Shown here: one piece after another, positions 41,999 to 51,328 of the stretch
Layout: each line of letters begins with the position of its first letter
Position numbering within the stretch: the stretch's first letter is position 1
Assembly: GCA_000828975.1 (NCBI GenBank)
Contig: AP014683.1
Location: 291,520-355,519, forward strand
Source of the DNA: Burkholderiales bacterium GJ-E10
GTDB lineage: Bacteria; Pseudomonadota; Gammaproteobacteria; Burkholderiales; Burkholderiaceae_F
DNA length: 64,000 nucleotides
Direction: 5' to 3'
Notes under the pieces: generated by a model
What the model was told of the DNA's origin: nothing
What the model saw: only the letters and a program-made list of their open reading frames with translations
Databases searched by the model: none
Position numbers and translations under genes: made by a program

Positions 41999-43228
41999 AT
42001 GACTGCCGTTCCGGAACCCATCGCCGTCCTGGCCCCGTTCGAAAGACTGCCGTTCGGCGGCGATCGCCAGCGTGAGGGTCGCGTGTTTGCGGCGCTGCTC
42101 GGCGTCGGCCTGCTGGCGGTTGCGATCGGTCTCTACTCGGCGGTGCAGCTCGAACGCTACGGCCACGTGATCACCGGCATGAGCAACCAGGTGGTCTGGG
42201 GATTGCCGCACGTGTTCGCGATCTTCCTGATCGTGGCGGCGTCCGGGGTGCTCAACGTTGCGTCGATCGGTTCCGTGTTCGGGCGCCACGAATACAAGGA
42301 GCGTGCCCGCCTCGCCGGGCTGCTGTCGATCGCGATGCTGGCCGGCGGATTGAGCGTGCTGGTGCTGGACCTCGGCCGGCCGGATCGCCTGATGGTGGCC
42401 ATCACCCATTTCAATTTCCGTTCGGTGTTCGCGTGGAATGTGTTCCTGTATTCCGGCCTGTTCGCGGTGGTGGCGGTCTATCTCTGGACGCTGATGGAGC
42501 GGCGGATGAATCCGCTTTCGCACGCGGTCGGCATGGTCACGTTCGTGTGGCGGTTCGTGCTGACAACCGGAACCGGGTCGATATTCGGCTTCCTGGTGGC
42601 CCGGCAGGCCTATCAGTCGGCGATTCTTGCCCCCATGTTCATCGTAATGTCCTTCGCCTGGGGCTTGGCAGCGTTCCTGGTGGTGCAGCAGACGATGTTT
42701 TCGTGGAACGGCATGAGGGTTCCGGAAGGCATGCAGCGGCGCATGACGCGGCTGCTCGGCATCTTCCTCGTCGGCGTGCTGTATTTCATGCTCGTCTATC
42801 ACCTGACGAACCTGTACTACGCGCGCCAGACCGCGTTCGAGCGCTTCATCCTCGTGTACGGATCGCCCTATGCCATGCTGTTCTGGGTCGGATTCGTGTT
42901 CCTCGGCAGCTTTCTGCCCTTGCTGATGGTGTTCCGCCCGGCGACCGCGACGCCCTGCATCGCCATCGCTGCGGCGCTGCTGGTGCTGGGCGGGGCGCTG
43001 GCCGAACTCTACGTGTTCATTGTGGGGGGGCAGGCGTTCCCGCTCGACATCTTCCCCGGATTCGTCGCCCAGAGCACCTTCTGGGACGGGCAGGTTGCCC
43101 GCTACACGCCGAGCCTGCCGGAGATCGGCCTGGCGATCGGCGGCATCGGCCTGGCCTATACGCTGACCGTCATCGGCGTCCGGGTCCTGGACTTCCTGCC
43201 GCACGACGGCACGGCCCGCGGCGAGTGA
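41999..43228 (+). CDS. dsrP: DsrP, NrfD-like integral membrane subunit
   Basis: Quinone-interacting membrane subunit of DsrMKJOP. A 409-residue protein with about ten hydrophobic helices typical of the NrfD/PsrC fold, such as VWGLPHVFAIFLIVAASGVL and LVLDLGRPDRLMVAITHFNF. It starts one base after the dsrO stop and ends just before dsrN. Confidence 0.95.
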   Translation: MTAVPEPIAVLAPFERLPFGGDRQREGRVFAALLGVGLLAVAIGLYSAVQLERYGHVITGMSNQVVWGLPHVFAIFLIVAASGVLNVASIGSVFGRHEYKERARLAGLLSIAMLAGGLSVLVLDLGRPDRLMVAITHFNFRSVFAWNVFLYSGLFAVVAVYLWTLMERRMNPLSHAVGMVTFVWRFVLTTGTGSIFGFLVARQAYQSAILAPMFIVMSFAWGLAAFLVVQQTMFSWNGMRVPEGMQRRMTRLLGIFLVGVLYFMLVYHLTNLYYARQTAFERFILVYGSPYAMLFWVGFVFLGSFLPLLMVFRPATATPCIAIAAALLVLGGALAELYVFIVGGQAFPLDIFPGFVAQSTFWDGQVARYTPSLPEIGLAIGGIGLAYTLTVIGVRVLDFLPHDGTARGE

Positions 43229-43232
43229 CGCC

Positions 43233-44738
43233 ATGGCCGACGCCGACCGCATGTTCCGGGAGTCCGCGGTGACCGCCGCCGCGGCGGCGGGGGCGGGTGC
43301 GGTGCCCCGCGTCCTGATTTCCGGGGCGCATCGTTCCTCCGGCAAGACGACGATCGCACTCGGGTTGGCGGCCGCGCTGCGTGCGCGCGGATTGCGGGTG
43401 CAGCCCTTCAAGAAGGGGCCGGACTACATCGATCCGATGTGGCTCGGTCATGCCGCCGGGCGCGGCTGCTACAACCTCGATCCCTATCTCATGACCGGAG
43501 ATGCGATCAGCGCGATGTTCGCCGCCAAGGCGGCGGACGCCGACGTCGCGCTGGTGGAGGGCAATCAAGGCCTGTTCGACGGAGTCGCACTCGACGGATC
43601 CAACAGCAGCGCGGCACTGGCTGCGCTGCTCGGCATGCCGGTCGTCCTGGTGATCGACGCGCGCGGCATGAACCGCGGCGTTGCCCCGATCCTGCTCGGA
43701 TATCAGGCGTTCGACCGTGCGGTGCGGATCGGCGGGGTGGTGCTCAATCGCGTGGGCAGCGCCCGGCATGAGGCGAAACTGCGCGCGGTGATCGAGCATT
43801 ACACCGACATTCCGGTGTTGGGTGCGGTGCGTGACGACCCCGCGGTGGGAATGACCGAGCGCCATCTCGGGCTGGTGCCGACGAATGAGGCGGCATCGGC
43901 CCGCGAACAGATCGACCGGATCGGAGCGCAGATCGCGGAACAGGTGGATCTGGACCGGGTCCTCGCGGTCGCCCGGTCCGCCGACCGGCGCGGCGGCGGT
44001 CGGCCGGTGGGCGGCAGCATGTCGCAGGCGGTTCTCCCTGGCGGGACCGAATCTCCCCGTGCACGGATCGGCGTTGCGATGGACCGGGCGTTCGGGTTCT
44101 ATTACGCCGACGACCTGGAAGCGCTGCGACGGGCCGGTGCGGAAATCGTACCGTTCGATACGCTGCGCGACCGCGATCTGCCCGAGGTGGACGCCCTGTT
44201 CATCGGCGGCGGATTTCCGGAGAGCTGCGCCGCCGAACTCGCAGCGAATGCCAGCCTGCGTGGCCAGATTGCTGCGGCCGTGGCGCGCGGCATGCCGGCA
44301 TATGCGGAGTGCGGCGGCCTGATGTATCTGGCGCGCAGCCTGATCGTCGACGGCCGCCGCCACGAAATGGTCGGTGCGATTCCCGGCGACATTCACATGC
44401 AGCGACGCCCGGTGGGTTCCGGCTATGTCGAACTGGAGGGTACCGGGCACGCCCCGCACGGACCGGGTCGGATTGGCGGAGCGGTATTCCGCGCGCACGA
44501 GTTCCACTATTCCGCGATCGCCGGCCTGCCGCCGGAAACGTGCTACGCCTATCGGGTGCGGCGCGGCTATGGCGTGGACGGAGAGAATGACGGCATCGTG
44601 GTCCACAACCTCGTTGCCTCGTACAGCCATCTGCGCAGCATTGCGGGGGCGGATTGGGCGACGCAGTTCGTCGACTTCGTGGCCCACGCGACCGCGGCGT
44701 GTGCGAATTGCGCCGCGGAGCCGGTTCATGCCGCGTGA
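43233..44738 (+). CDS. dsrN: DsrN, siroheme amidase (cobyrinate a,c-diamide synthase-like)
   Basis: CbiA/CobB-type glutamine-dependent amidotransferase. In sulfur oxidisers DsrN converts siroheme to siro(heme)amide for DsrAB. A 501-residue protein. The N-terminal ATPase has [17 protein letters not shown] (P-loop about 30-46) and [11 protein letters not shown]. The C-terminal glutaminase domain has [19 protein letters not shown], with its nucleophile cysteine near 358. The stop lies inside the start region of the SUMT gene. No other cobalamin gene is nearby, which supports the siroheme role. Confidence 0.92.
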   Translation: MADADRMFRESAVTAAAAAGAGAVPRVLISGAHRSSGKTTIALGLAAALRARGLRVQPFKKGPDYIDPMWLGHAAGRGCYNLDPYLMTGDAISAMFAAKAADADVALVEGNQGLFDGVALDGSNSSAALAALLGMPVVLVIDARGMNRGVAPILLGYQAFDRAVRIGGVVLNRVGSARHEAKLRAVIEHYTDIPVLGAVRDDPAVGMTERHLGLVPTNEAASAREQIDRIGAQIAEQVDLDRVLAVARSADRRGGGRPVGGSMSQAVLPGGTESPRARIGVAMDRAFGFYYADDLEALRRAGAEIVPFDTLRDRDLPEVDALFIGGGFPESCAAELAANASLRGQIAAAVARGMPAYAECGGLMYLARSLIVDGRRHEMVGAIPGDIHMQRRPVGSGYVELEGTGHAPHGPGRIGGAVFRAHEFHYSAIAGLPPETCYAYRVRRGYGVDGENDGIVVHNLVASYSHLRSIAGADWATQFVDFVAHATAACANCAAEPVHAA

Positions 44739-45585
44739 AATCATGGAGATGCATTCCTCCCGCACCCTGGCGCCGGAGCCGACGCCGACCCCGACCCCGA
44801 ACGGGGGCTGCGTGGCATTGGTGGGCGCAGGCCCCGGCGACCCGGAGTTGCTGACGGTGCGCGCCTTGCGCCGGATCGAAAGCGCGGATGTCGTGCTCTA
44901 CGACAACCTGGTCTCGTCGGCGATCCTGGATCTGCTGCCGGAGCATGCCGAACGGATCTATGTCGGCAAACGCCGCAACCATCATGCCATGCGCCAGGAG
45001 GACATCAATGCGCTGATGGTGTCGCTGGCGCGCGCCGGCCGCCGGGTGTTGCGGCTCAAATCCGGGGATCCGTTCATTTTCGGGCGGGGTGGGGAAGAAC
45101 TGGAGGCCTTGTCGGCAGCGGGAATCGCCTGCGAGGTCGTGCCGGGCATCACCGCCGCGATCGGCGCATCGGCCGCCGCCGCGATCCCGCTGACCCACCG
45201 TGGGCACGCACAGGCCGTCACCTTCGTCACCGGCCACCTGCAGGACGGCAGCCTCGATCTCGACTGGCCGGCGCTGGCCCGGCCTCGACAGACGCTGGTC
45301 ATCTACATGGGGCTGCATGGTCTTGCCACGCTCTGTGCGCAGTTGATCGCGCACGGCCGCGCGCCCGAAACGCCTGCGGCGATCGTGCAGCAGGCGACGC
45401 AACCGGGGCAACGCGTGCTCGTAGCGACGCTGCGGACGCTCGCGCAACGTGCGGCGGAAGAAGAAATCAAGGCGCCCACGGTGGTCCTTGTCGGCGAGGT
45501 TGCGGGCTGCGTGATCGGGGGCCGGGACGAAAGCGGGAATCCGCGGGGGGAGCCCGTGTCGGTGGAGGCTTCCCCTTCCCGCTAA
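44728..45585 (+). CDS. cobA: Uroporphyrinogen-III C-methyltransferase (SUMT)
   Basis: Transfers two methyl groups from SAM to uroporphyrinogen III, making precorrin-2 for siroheme. About 285 residues. It has [48 protein letters not shown] and [20 protein letters not shown]. Only the methyltransferase is present; the CysG dehydrogenase/ferrochelatase half is absent and must come from elsewhere. Starts at 44728 (overlapping dsrN by 11 bases, GCGGAG upstream) or at 44743/44749. Last gene of the dsr operon, supplying cofactor together with DsrN. Confidence 0.94.
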   Translation: MPREIMEMHSSRTLAPEPTPTPTPNGGCVALVGAGPGDPELLTVRALRRIESADVVLYDNLVSSAILDLLPEHAERIYVGKRRNHHAMRQEDINALMVSLARAGRRVLRLKSGDPFIFGRGGEELEALSAAGIACEVVPGITAAIGASAAAAIPLTHRGHAQAVTFVTGHLQDGSLDLDWPALARPRQTLVIYMGLHGLATLCAQLIAHGRAPETPAAIVQQATQPGQRVLVATLRTLAQRAAEEEIKAPTVVLVGEVAGCVIGGRDESGNPRGEPVSVEASPSR

Positions 45586-45604
45586 GGGAAGACGACGCGG
45601 AAGG

Positions 45605-46699
45605 TCAGTTCGGCACGAGCTCGCGTGCGGCGCCGATCACTCCATCGGGGCCCGCGTCGCGCCAGCACGTCAGCAAGGCCCGCGCACACGCTTCCCATCG
45701 ATCGGTGCCCGCGTCGGCCGCGCTACGGATTGCGTCGAGGCGGATGCCATCCGGCCCGCCGGCGGCCCCCAGTTCCGGCGCAAGCGTTTTCCGCATCCCG
45801 TCGAAGTTCGAACGCCAGAATGCCAGCGACTCGCCCGCCCGCCGTGCGACGAGTTCCGGCAGCGTGACCAGACAGTCGGCGAGCAGATCGCGCACGGCGC
45901 GCAGGATCACCTCGGTTCGCCGGTCGTCGACCTGCGCCAGCATCCGCTCCCAATCCGGTCCCAGGACCCCGCCCGCGCGGATCTCGCCGATCTCATGGAG
46001 GATCAGCGTTTCCGTTTCCCGTTCCACGATGCGTTCGATGTGGTCCGCGCGCGCTGCCGTCTTGCCGCCGCTCCCGCCATGGCCGGGAACCGCCGACGGA
46101 ACGGTGGCACCGGCGAGGCGCAGACCATGCTGCTCGGCGCGCGTCCATAGCCAGCGTCGGAAGGCGTCGCGACGGATCTGGATGGCGCCGTTCCGGCTGG
46201 TTGCCGGGGGCGCCGAGAAACCCCGCGCCCACTCGCGATCCACGATCGTGACGCGGATGCCGTCGCGGACTTCCTCCCGTACCGTTTCGGCGAGAAAAAA
46301 TATCGGGACACCAAATCGGCCTAGCCCGGCGCCATACAAAAGCCGCTCCGGCAGCCCCATCGCGCCGATCCGGCGGTTGACCTCGGCCTCATCGAAGGCA
46401 TCGACGAGGTCGCCGTCCGGAAACGGAATGCCGGCGAAGGCATCCACGTCGTCGAATACGGCATCCCATCGCGATTCCTGGCAGGTGATCCATTCCCGCA
46501 CCCGCTCGCTCGGCGGGGCCATGCCGAGCGGGTAGTCGCTCATCCAGCGGAAGTATTCGCGCATCCCGAGCAGGTAGACGCACATGCCCAACTCGCGGGC
46601 GTGGCGCGCGTCAGCGACGTCGCAGTTATCCTGGACCGCGGCCGCAAGTTGCGCCACTGCTGCGATTCCGGGCTCGCGGGCGTTCGGGCGTTGAAGCAT
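45605..46699 (-). CDS. Unknown protein linked to the two-component pair, 364 residues
   Basis: Not recognised with certainty. A soluble, largely helical protein without a signal or membrane segment. Blocks: LGMREYFRWMSDYPLGMAP, ARADHIERIVERETETLILH with EIGEIRAG (an HExxE-like stretch, LILHEIGE), and WRSNFDGMRKTLAPE. It follows the response-regulator gene on the same strand after 35 bases and converges with the dsr operon end across 19 bases. A long open frame continues upstream through the regulator gene but is only a shadow there. Confidence 0.75.
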   Translation of the reverse strand: MLQRPNAREPGIAAVAQLAAAVQDNCDVADARHARELGMCVYLLGMREYFRWMSDYPLGMAPPSERVREWITCQESRWDAVFDDVDAFAGIPFPDGDLVDAFDEAEVNRRIGAMGLPERLLYGAGLGRFGVPIFFLAETVREEVRDGIRVTIVDREWARGFSAPPATSRNGAIQIRRDAFRRWLWTRAEQHGLRLAGATVPSAVPGHGGSGGKTAARADHIERIVERETETLILHEIGEIRAGGVLGPDWERMLAQVDDRRTEVILRAVRDLLADCLVTLPELVARRAGESLAFWRSNFDGMRKTLAPELGAAGGPDGIRLDAIRSAADAGTDRWEACARALLTCWRDAGPDGVIGAARELVPN

Positions 46700-46734
46700 C
46701 GTACGGCGATTGTGCGCCGTTCCGCGCCGAATCG

Positions 46735-47406
46735 CTATAGCACCGAATGGGAAGAGCCGCTGTGCCGGTGTTCGACGGCGAAGACCGCTGCCTCCACCCG
46801 CGAGGTGAGCTTGAGCTTGGCGAGGATGTGCCGCACATGCAGCTTGACGGTATCGTGGCTGATGTTGAGCGCCTTGGCGATGGCCTTGTTGCTTTTTCCC
46901 GCCGCGACGTGATTGAGGATCTCCCGCTCCCGCTCGGTGAGCTTCACCGCTTTTTCGGTACGCTGGCCGGCCGTTCCGGTCTGCAACAGATGGGCGAGCT
47001 TGCTCGCCATCGCCGGCGCCACCACGAGTTCGCCGCGCGCGGCGCGCCGCACCGACTCGACGATGTCGGTCGGCTCCATGTCCTTGAGCAGATAGCCGCG
47101 GGCCCCGGCGCTCAATGCATTGGCGAGATCGTCCTTCGAGTCGCTCATGGTGAGGATCACGGTGGGGACGTCGATTCCTTCCATGCGCAGTTCCCGCAGC
47201 AGGCTGACGCCGTCCATCTGCGGCATGCGCAGATCCATGATGATCAGCGCGGGGTTTGCGTCCTGGATGATGACGCGAGCCTGGGCGGGCGTGCCCGCCT
47301 TGCCGACCACGCGGAACCCGCCGCTGTGTTCGAGCAGTTCCGCCAGGCCGCTTTGGCACAACCGGTGGTCGTCGACCAGCGCGACATCGATCGTGGTGAG
47401 GGTCAT
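46735..47406 (-). CDS. NarL/FixJ-type response regulator
   Basis: A 223-residue transcription factor. The receiver domain (about 5-120) has the acidic pair VDDH (12-13), phospho-acceptor Asp58 in LIIMDLRMPQMDG and Lys near 107. The LuxR-type HTH (about 155-212) has LTEREREILNHVAAGKSNKA and HDTVKLHVRHILAKL. Overlaps the kinase gene by 4 bases (ATGA), so the two proteins form a pair. Its location next to the dsr operon makes the dsr promoters candidate targets. Confidence 0.95.
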   Translation of the reverse strand: MTLTTIDVALVDDHRLCQSGLAELLEHSGGFRVVGKAGTPAQARVIIQDANPALIIMDLRMPQMDGVSLLRELRMEGIDVPTVILTMSDSKDDLANALSAGARGYLLKDMEPTDIVESVRRAARGELVVAPAMASKLAHLLQTGTAGQRTEKAVKLTEREREILNHVAAGKSNKAIAKALNISHDTVKLHVRHILAKLKLTSRVEAAVFAVEHRHSGSSHSVL

Positions 47407-48140
47407 TGGCGTTCTCCGGAGATGGGCGGGCAGCACGGGATCACCAGCCGGACGCGGGTGCCGCCGCACGGACAGGGTTCGACGGCAAGGGTGCCGCCGA
47501 GGCGCCGCGCCCGCTCCTGCATGATGCGCAACCCGAAATGTCCTTGTTGCCGGACGTTCGCCTGCTCGAGGCCGATGCCGTTGTCGGTGACCATCAGTTC
47601 GATATGACCCTGCTCTTCGATCAGCAACACGCCGACGCAATTCGCATGGGCATATTTCAGCGCGTTGGTGATCGCCTCGCGGGCGATATAGAACATCTGG
47701 TGCTCTTCGTATGCCGAGAGTTTGGCGTCGCCGAGCAGATTGGTGAAGTCGATTTCGACCTCGCTCACGACGCGCAATTCGTCGATGGCGATTTCCAGCG
47801 CGGAGACCAGATCCGGGGCCGCCATCGCGCCGCGGAAGTGCGTGATGATTTCGCGCAGCCCGGACTGCACGCCTGCGATCGCGGTGTCGATGTCGGTGGC
47901 GAGCGCGCCCGCCCGCGAGGTGTCGCCGCGGGCGATGGCGTCGCGCAGCATCGTCATGCGCATCCGAACCGAGGTGATGCTCTGCGCAACGGAGTCGTGG
48001 ACCTCGTTGGCAAGCATCTGCCGCTCCTGCTCGACGCGCGCGTGGACCTCGTCGTCGATCATCCGCGCACGATCCGATTCCGGATCCCGTGCCTCCGGCG
48101 ACAGAACCGAGCCAATGTCCACGTCGATGCAGTGGGTCAT
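47403..48140 (-). CDS. Sensor histidine kinase, HisKA_3 type, without membrane sensor
   Basis: A 245-residue soluble kinase. The dimerisation/phosphorylation helix carries ANEVHDSVAQSITSVRMRM (His48), and the C-terminal ATPase shows NALKYAHANC, VTDNGIGL and GHFGLRIMQERARRLGG. No transmembrane, PAS or GAF domain is present; only about 40 residues precede the phospho-helix. They include a lone Cys4 (MTHCIDVD), and the end has a CPCGG motif. It either senses through these or takes signals from another protein, such as the unknown encoded downstream. The start at 48140 is chosen because an upstream extension would overlap trpE. Confidence 0.9.
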   Translation of the reverse strand: MTHCIDVDIGSVLSPEARDPESDRARMIDDEVHARVEQERQMLANEVHDSVAQSITSVRMRMTMLRDAIARGDTSRAGALATDIDTAIAGVQSGLREIITHFRGAMAAPDLVSALEIAIDELRVVSEVEIDFTNLLGDAKLSAYEEHQMFYIAREAITNALKYAHANCVGVLLIEEQGHIELMVTDNGIGLEQANVRQQGHFGLRIMQERARRLGGTLAVEPCPCGGTRVRLVIPCCPPISGERQ

Positions 48141-48208
48141 GATTCGTGGATTTTGCGCGTTTGCACCGCAAGGAGCAAGTTGGGTGCCCGTCCCAGGCCT
48201 GCCCGCCG

Positions 48209-49717
48209 TCAATCCATCTCGAGATCGAACCCGTCTTCGACCTGTTCGGCCGCGCGCAGCACGGCGCGCGCCTTGGCTTCCGTTTCCTTCCACTCGGACT
48301 CGGGAACCGAGTCGGCGACGATTCCGGCGGCCGCCTGCGCGTACAGCATGTGGTCCTTGATGATGCCGGTGCGGATTGCGATCGCGAGATCCATATCGCC
48401 CGCGAAGCTGAGGTACCCCACCGCGCCGCCATAGATGCCGCGTTTGACCGGTTCCAGCTCGTCGATGATTTCCATGGCGCGGACCTTGGGCGTCCCCGAC
48501 AGGGTTCCCGCCGGAAAGGTGGCCCGCAGCACGTCGAAATTGGTGAGATCCGGCTTCAGGGCGCCCTCGACGTGGCTCACCAGGTGCATCACGTGTGAGT
48601 AGCGCTCGACGACCATCTGCTCCGTCACATGCACGCTGCCGATCTTTGCGATCCGGCCGATATCGTTGCGTGCCAGATCGATCAGCATCAGGTGTTCGGC
48701 ACGCTCCTTGGGGTCGGCGAGCAGTTCCGCCGCGAGGGCCGCATCCTGTTCCGGCGTCGTGCCCCGCGGACGGGTACCCGCGAGCGGGCGGATCGCCACC
48801 GAGCGTTCTCCGTCGCGCGCTTCGGATCGCACCAGGATTTCCGGCGAGGCACCCACCACCTGGGTCTCGCCGAAATCGTAGTAATACATGTACGGGGAGG
48901 GATTGAGTGTGCGCAGCGCGCGGTAGAGCGACAGCGGCGAGGCGGTGTAGGGCTTGCGGATCCGCTGCCCGACCTGCACCTGGAAGATGTCGCCGGCAGT
49001 GATGTACTCCTTGGCGCGCGCCACCGCGGCAAGGTAGGCGTCCTTCGCGAACTCGCGGTGCTCGGGGTGGCGGGAGGTCGCGTGGGCATGCGGCGCCTCG
49101 ACCGATCGATGCAGCCGGGATTTCAGTTCCCGCAGGCGCGCCCGCCCGCGGGCGTAGCCGTCGGGGTCCCGGGGATCGGCATAGACGATCAGATAAACCC
49201 GGCCGCTCAGGTTGTCGACGACGGCGAGTTCCTCCGTCAGCAGCAAATGGATGTCCGGCAAGCCGAGGTCGTCGGGTGGCGTGCGGCGGAGCTTTCGCTC
49301 GATGAGCCGGACGGTGTCATAGCCGAAATAGCCGGCCAGTCCGCCGCAGAATCGCGGCATGCCCGGCCGCAGGGCCACGCGGAAGCGCGCCAGGAAGTTT
49401 TCCACGAAGCGCAGGGGGTCGCCCTCGTCGGTCGCCGTGACGGCGCCGTCGGTGAGGACTTCGGTACGATGCCGATCATCGGCGCCGATGAAACTACGGA
49501 TTGCCGTGCGCGCGGGCAGGCCGATGAACGAGTAGCGGCCGAAACGTTCCCCGCCGACCACCGATTCGAGCAGGTAGGAGTTCGCGGGGTTGGGCTGGCT
49601 CCGCACCAGTTTCAGGTACAGCGACAGCGGTGTGTCGAGGTCGGAGAAGGTTTCGGCGACCAGCGCGACCCGGTTGTATCCCTGCGCTGCCAGAGCCTGG
49701 AATTCACTTTCCGTCAT
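48209..49717 (-). CDS. trpE: Anthranilate synthase component I
   Basis: Makes anthranilate from chorismate with TrpG. A 502-residue protein, standard length. The N-terminal feedback site LLESVVGGERFGRYSFIG (Trp-binding ES motif) is intact. The chorismate-utilising core has GDIFQVQVGQR, RPLAGTRPRG, EHLMLIDLARNDIGR, HLVSHVEGAL and GTLSGTPKVRAMEIIDELEP. Read after rpe and gph on the same strand. Its partner genes trpGDC lie 21 kb away across the sulfur block. Confidence 0.97.
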   Translation of the reverse strand: MTESEFQALAAQGYNRVALVAETFSDLDTPLSLYLKLVRSQPNPANSYLLESVVGGERFGRYSFIGLPARTAIRSFIGADDRHRTEVLTDGAVTATDEGDPLRFVENFLARFRVALRPGMPRFCGGLAGYFGYDTVRLIERKLRRTPPDDLGLPDIHLLLTEELAVVDNLSGRVYLIVYADPRDPDGYARGRARLRELKSRLHRSVEAPHAHATSRHPEHREFAKDAYLAAVARAKEYITAGDIFQVQVGQRIRKPYTASPLSLYRALRTLNPSPYMYYYDFGETQVVGASPEILVRSEARDGERSVAIRPLAGTRPRGTTPEQDAALAAELLADPKERAEHLMLIDLARNDIGRIAKIGSVHVTEQMVVERYSHVMHLVSHVEGALKPDLTNFDVLRATFPAGTLSGTPKVRAMEIIDELEPVKRGIYGGAVGYLSFAGDMDLAIAIRTGIIKDHMLYAQAAAGIVADSVPESEWKETEAKARAVLRAAEQVEDGFDLEMD

Positions 49718-49807
49718 TTGGACACCGTTCCCGTTTCCTTGCCCGTGCTCCGTCCCGAAAACGGCGCAGGGGCGCGCGGGGGCCGGGCGCCGCCCGGCCC
49801 CCGAATG

Positions 49808-50527
49808 TCATGCCATGCCGGCTCGTGCGGCCTGCAGCGCCCATTGCGTTGCGCCCGCGAAGTCGGGGAACAGCGCGTCGGCGCCGCCTTCCCCTTCCAG
49901 CAGCGTATGCACCGGTTCGCCCTCGTTGTAGCCAGTTTCCACCAGTACGCAGCGACTGCCGGCGGCATGGGCGGCCTGGACGTCGTTGGCCGAATCGCCG
50001 ATGAGGACCGTCTCCTGCGTGCTGACGCCGAGACGGCGGCACGCCTCGAAGATCACGTCGGGGTGCGGCTTGCCGTGCGCCACTTCATCCGCGGTCACGA
50101 CGACGTCGAGCAAATCCCGCAACCCGGCGCGGGCCAGCAGCGGCGTGGTGAACTCGCTGTGCTTGTTGGTGACGCAGCCGACGCGCAGCCCGGCTTCCCG
50201 CAACTTCGTCAGCCCGGTCGGGACGGGGTCGAAAACCACGGCGAGACTGCCGTTGATCGCGGAATAATGCCGGCGGAACGATTCCCGTGCCTGCGCGAAA
50301 CGCTCCGCATCGACCTGGCCGTTGATGTCGTCGGTGAGCGCGCGATGGATCAGCAGGTCGACCCCTTTGCCGACGAACTGCGCGATGCGCGCTTCCGGCA
50401 GACTTGTCATGCCGAAGTCTTCGCGCAGGCGGTTCGTCGCGGCGGCAATGTCCGGCGCCGTGTCCATCAGCGTACCGTCGAGATCGATCAGCGCGGCGCG
50501 GAGCGCGCCGTGGGGGGCCGTGTTCAT
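49808..50527 (-). CDS. gph: Phosphoglycolate phosphatase
   Basis: HAD-superfamily phosphatase that clears 2-phosphoglycolate from Rubisco oxygenation or DNA repair. A 239-residue protein with motif I AALIDLDGTLMDTAPD (catalytic Asp16/Asp18), a helical cap, motif II GCVTNK and motif IV VLIGDSANDVQAAHAAG. Lies 17 bases after rpe and 90 before trpE. Confidence 0.95.
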   Translation of the reverse strand: MNTAPHGALRAALIDLDGTLMDTAPDIAAATNRLREDFGMTSLPEARIAQFVGKGVDLLIHRALTDDINGQVDAERFAQARESFRRHYSAINGSLAVVFDPVPTGLTKLREAGLRVGCVTNKHSEFTTPLLARAGLRDLLDVVVTADEVAHGKPHPDVIFEACRRLGVSTQETVLIGDSANDVQAAHAAGSRCVLVETGYNEGEPVHTLLEGEGGADALFPDFAGATQWALQAARAGMA

Positions 50528-50544
50528 GTCCAGGGGTCTTCTGC

Positions 50545-51240
50545 TTATCCGCGCTTGGCGTGCGCCGCTTCCACTTCCCGCTTCATGGCGGCGATCGTGG
50601 CCTTGTAGTCCTTCGACCCGAAGATCGCCGAGCCCGCGACGAACGTGTCCGCGCCGGCCGCCGCGATCGCGCCGATGTTGTCGACCTTCACGCCGCCGTC
50701 GATTTCCAGCAGGATGGTCTTGCCGGTCTCTTCCTTCCATGCGTCGATCCGGGCCCGAGCGCTCTTGAGCTTGTTCAGCGTCTCGGGGATGAAGCTCTGG
50801 CCGCCGAATCCGGGGTTGACCGACATGAGCAGCACCACATCGAGCTTGTCCATCACGTGCGCCATGTAGTCGAGGGGAGTCGCCGGATTGAAGACCAGTC
50901 CGGCCTGGCAGCCATGGTCGCGGATCATCGCGAGCGTGCGGTCGACGTGCCGGGAGGCTTCCGGGTGGAACGTGATGATGTTGGCGCCCGCTTTCGCGAA
51001 CATCGGCACCAGGGAATCAACCGGCTCGACCATCAGATGCACGTCGATGGGGGCCTGGATGTGCGGGCGGATCGCTTCGCAGACCAGGGGTCCGATGGTC
51101 AGGTTGGGGACGTAGTGGTTGTCCATGACGTCGAAATGGATCCATTCCGCGCCCGCATCGACGACGGCACGCACCTCTTCTCCCAGGCGGGAGAAATCGG
51201 CAGACAGGATGGACGGGGCGATACGGAACGGAGCGCTCAT
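50545..51240 (-). CDS. rpe: Ribulose-phosphate 3-epimerase
   Basis: Interconverts ribulose-5-phosphate and xylulose-5-phosphate in the pentose-phosphate (and Calvin) pathway. A 231-residue TIM barrel with [36 protein letters not shown] (metal/catalytic residues), [11 protein letters not shown] and [20 protein letters not shown]. The ATG at 51240 has AGAGG upstream and is preferred to the in-frame TTG three codons earlier. First of rpe-gph-trpE. Confidence 0.97.
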   Translation of the reverse strand: MSAPFRIAPSILSADFSRLGEEVRAVVDAGAEWIHFDVMDNHYVPNLTIGPLVCEAIRPHIQAPIDVHLMVEPVDSLVPMFAKAGANIITFHPEASRHVDRTLAMIRDHGCQAGLVFNPATPLDYMAHVMDKLDVVLLMSVNPGFGGQSFIPETLNKLKSARARIDAWKEETGKTILLEIDGGVKVDNIGAIAAAGADTFVAGSAIFGSKDYKATIAAMKREVEAAHAKRG

Positions 51241-51328
51241 GGGGGACAACCTCTCGGAAGTGCGAATGACTGGAAACCTGCGATTGTAGGGGATTCGCCG
51301 TGGCCATCCCCGTTCCCGCGCGGCGGAA

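Noticed and set aside
45575..45591. CTTCCC / GGGAAG inverted repeat at the end of the dsr operon
   Set aside because: A six-pair stem without a T-run, partly inside the SUMT stop region. Too weak to call a terminator.
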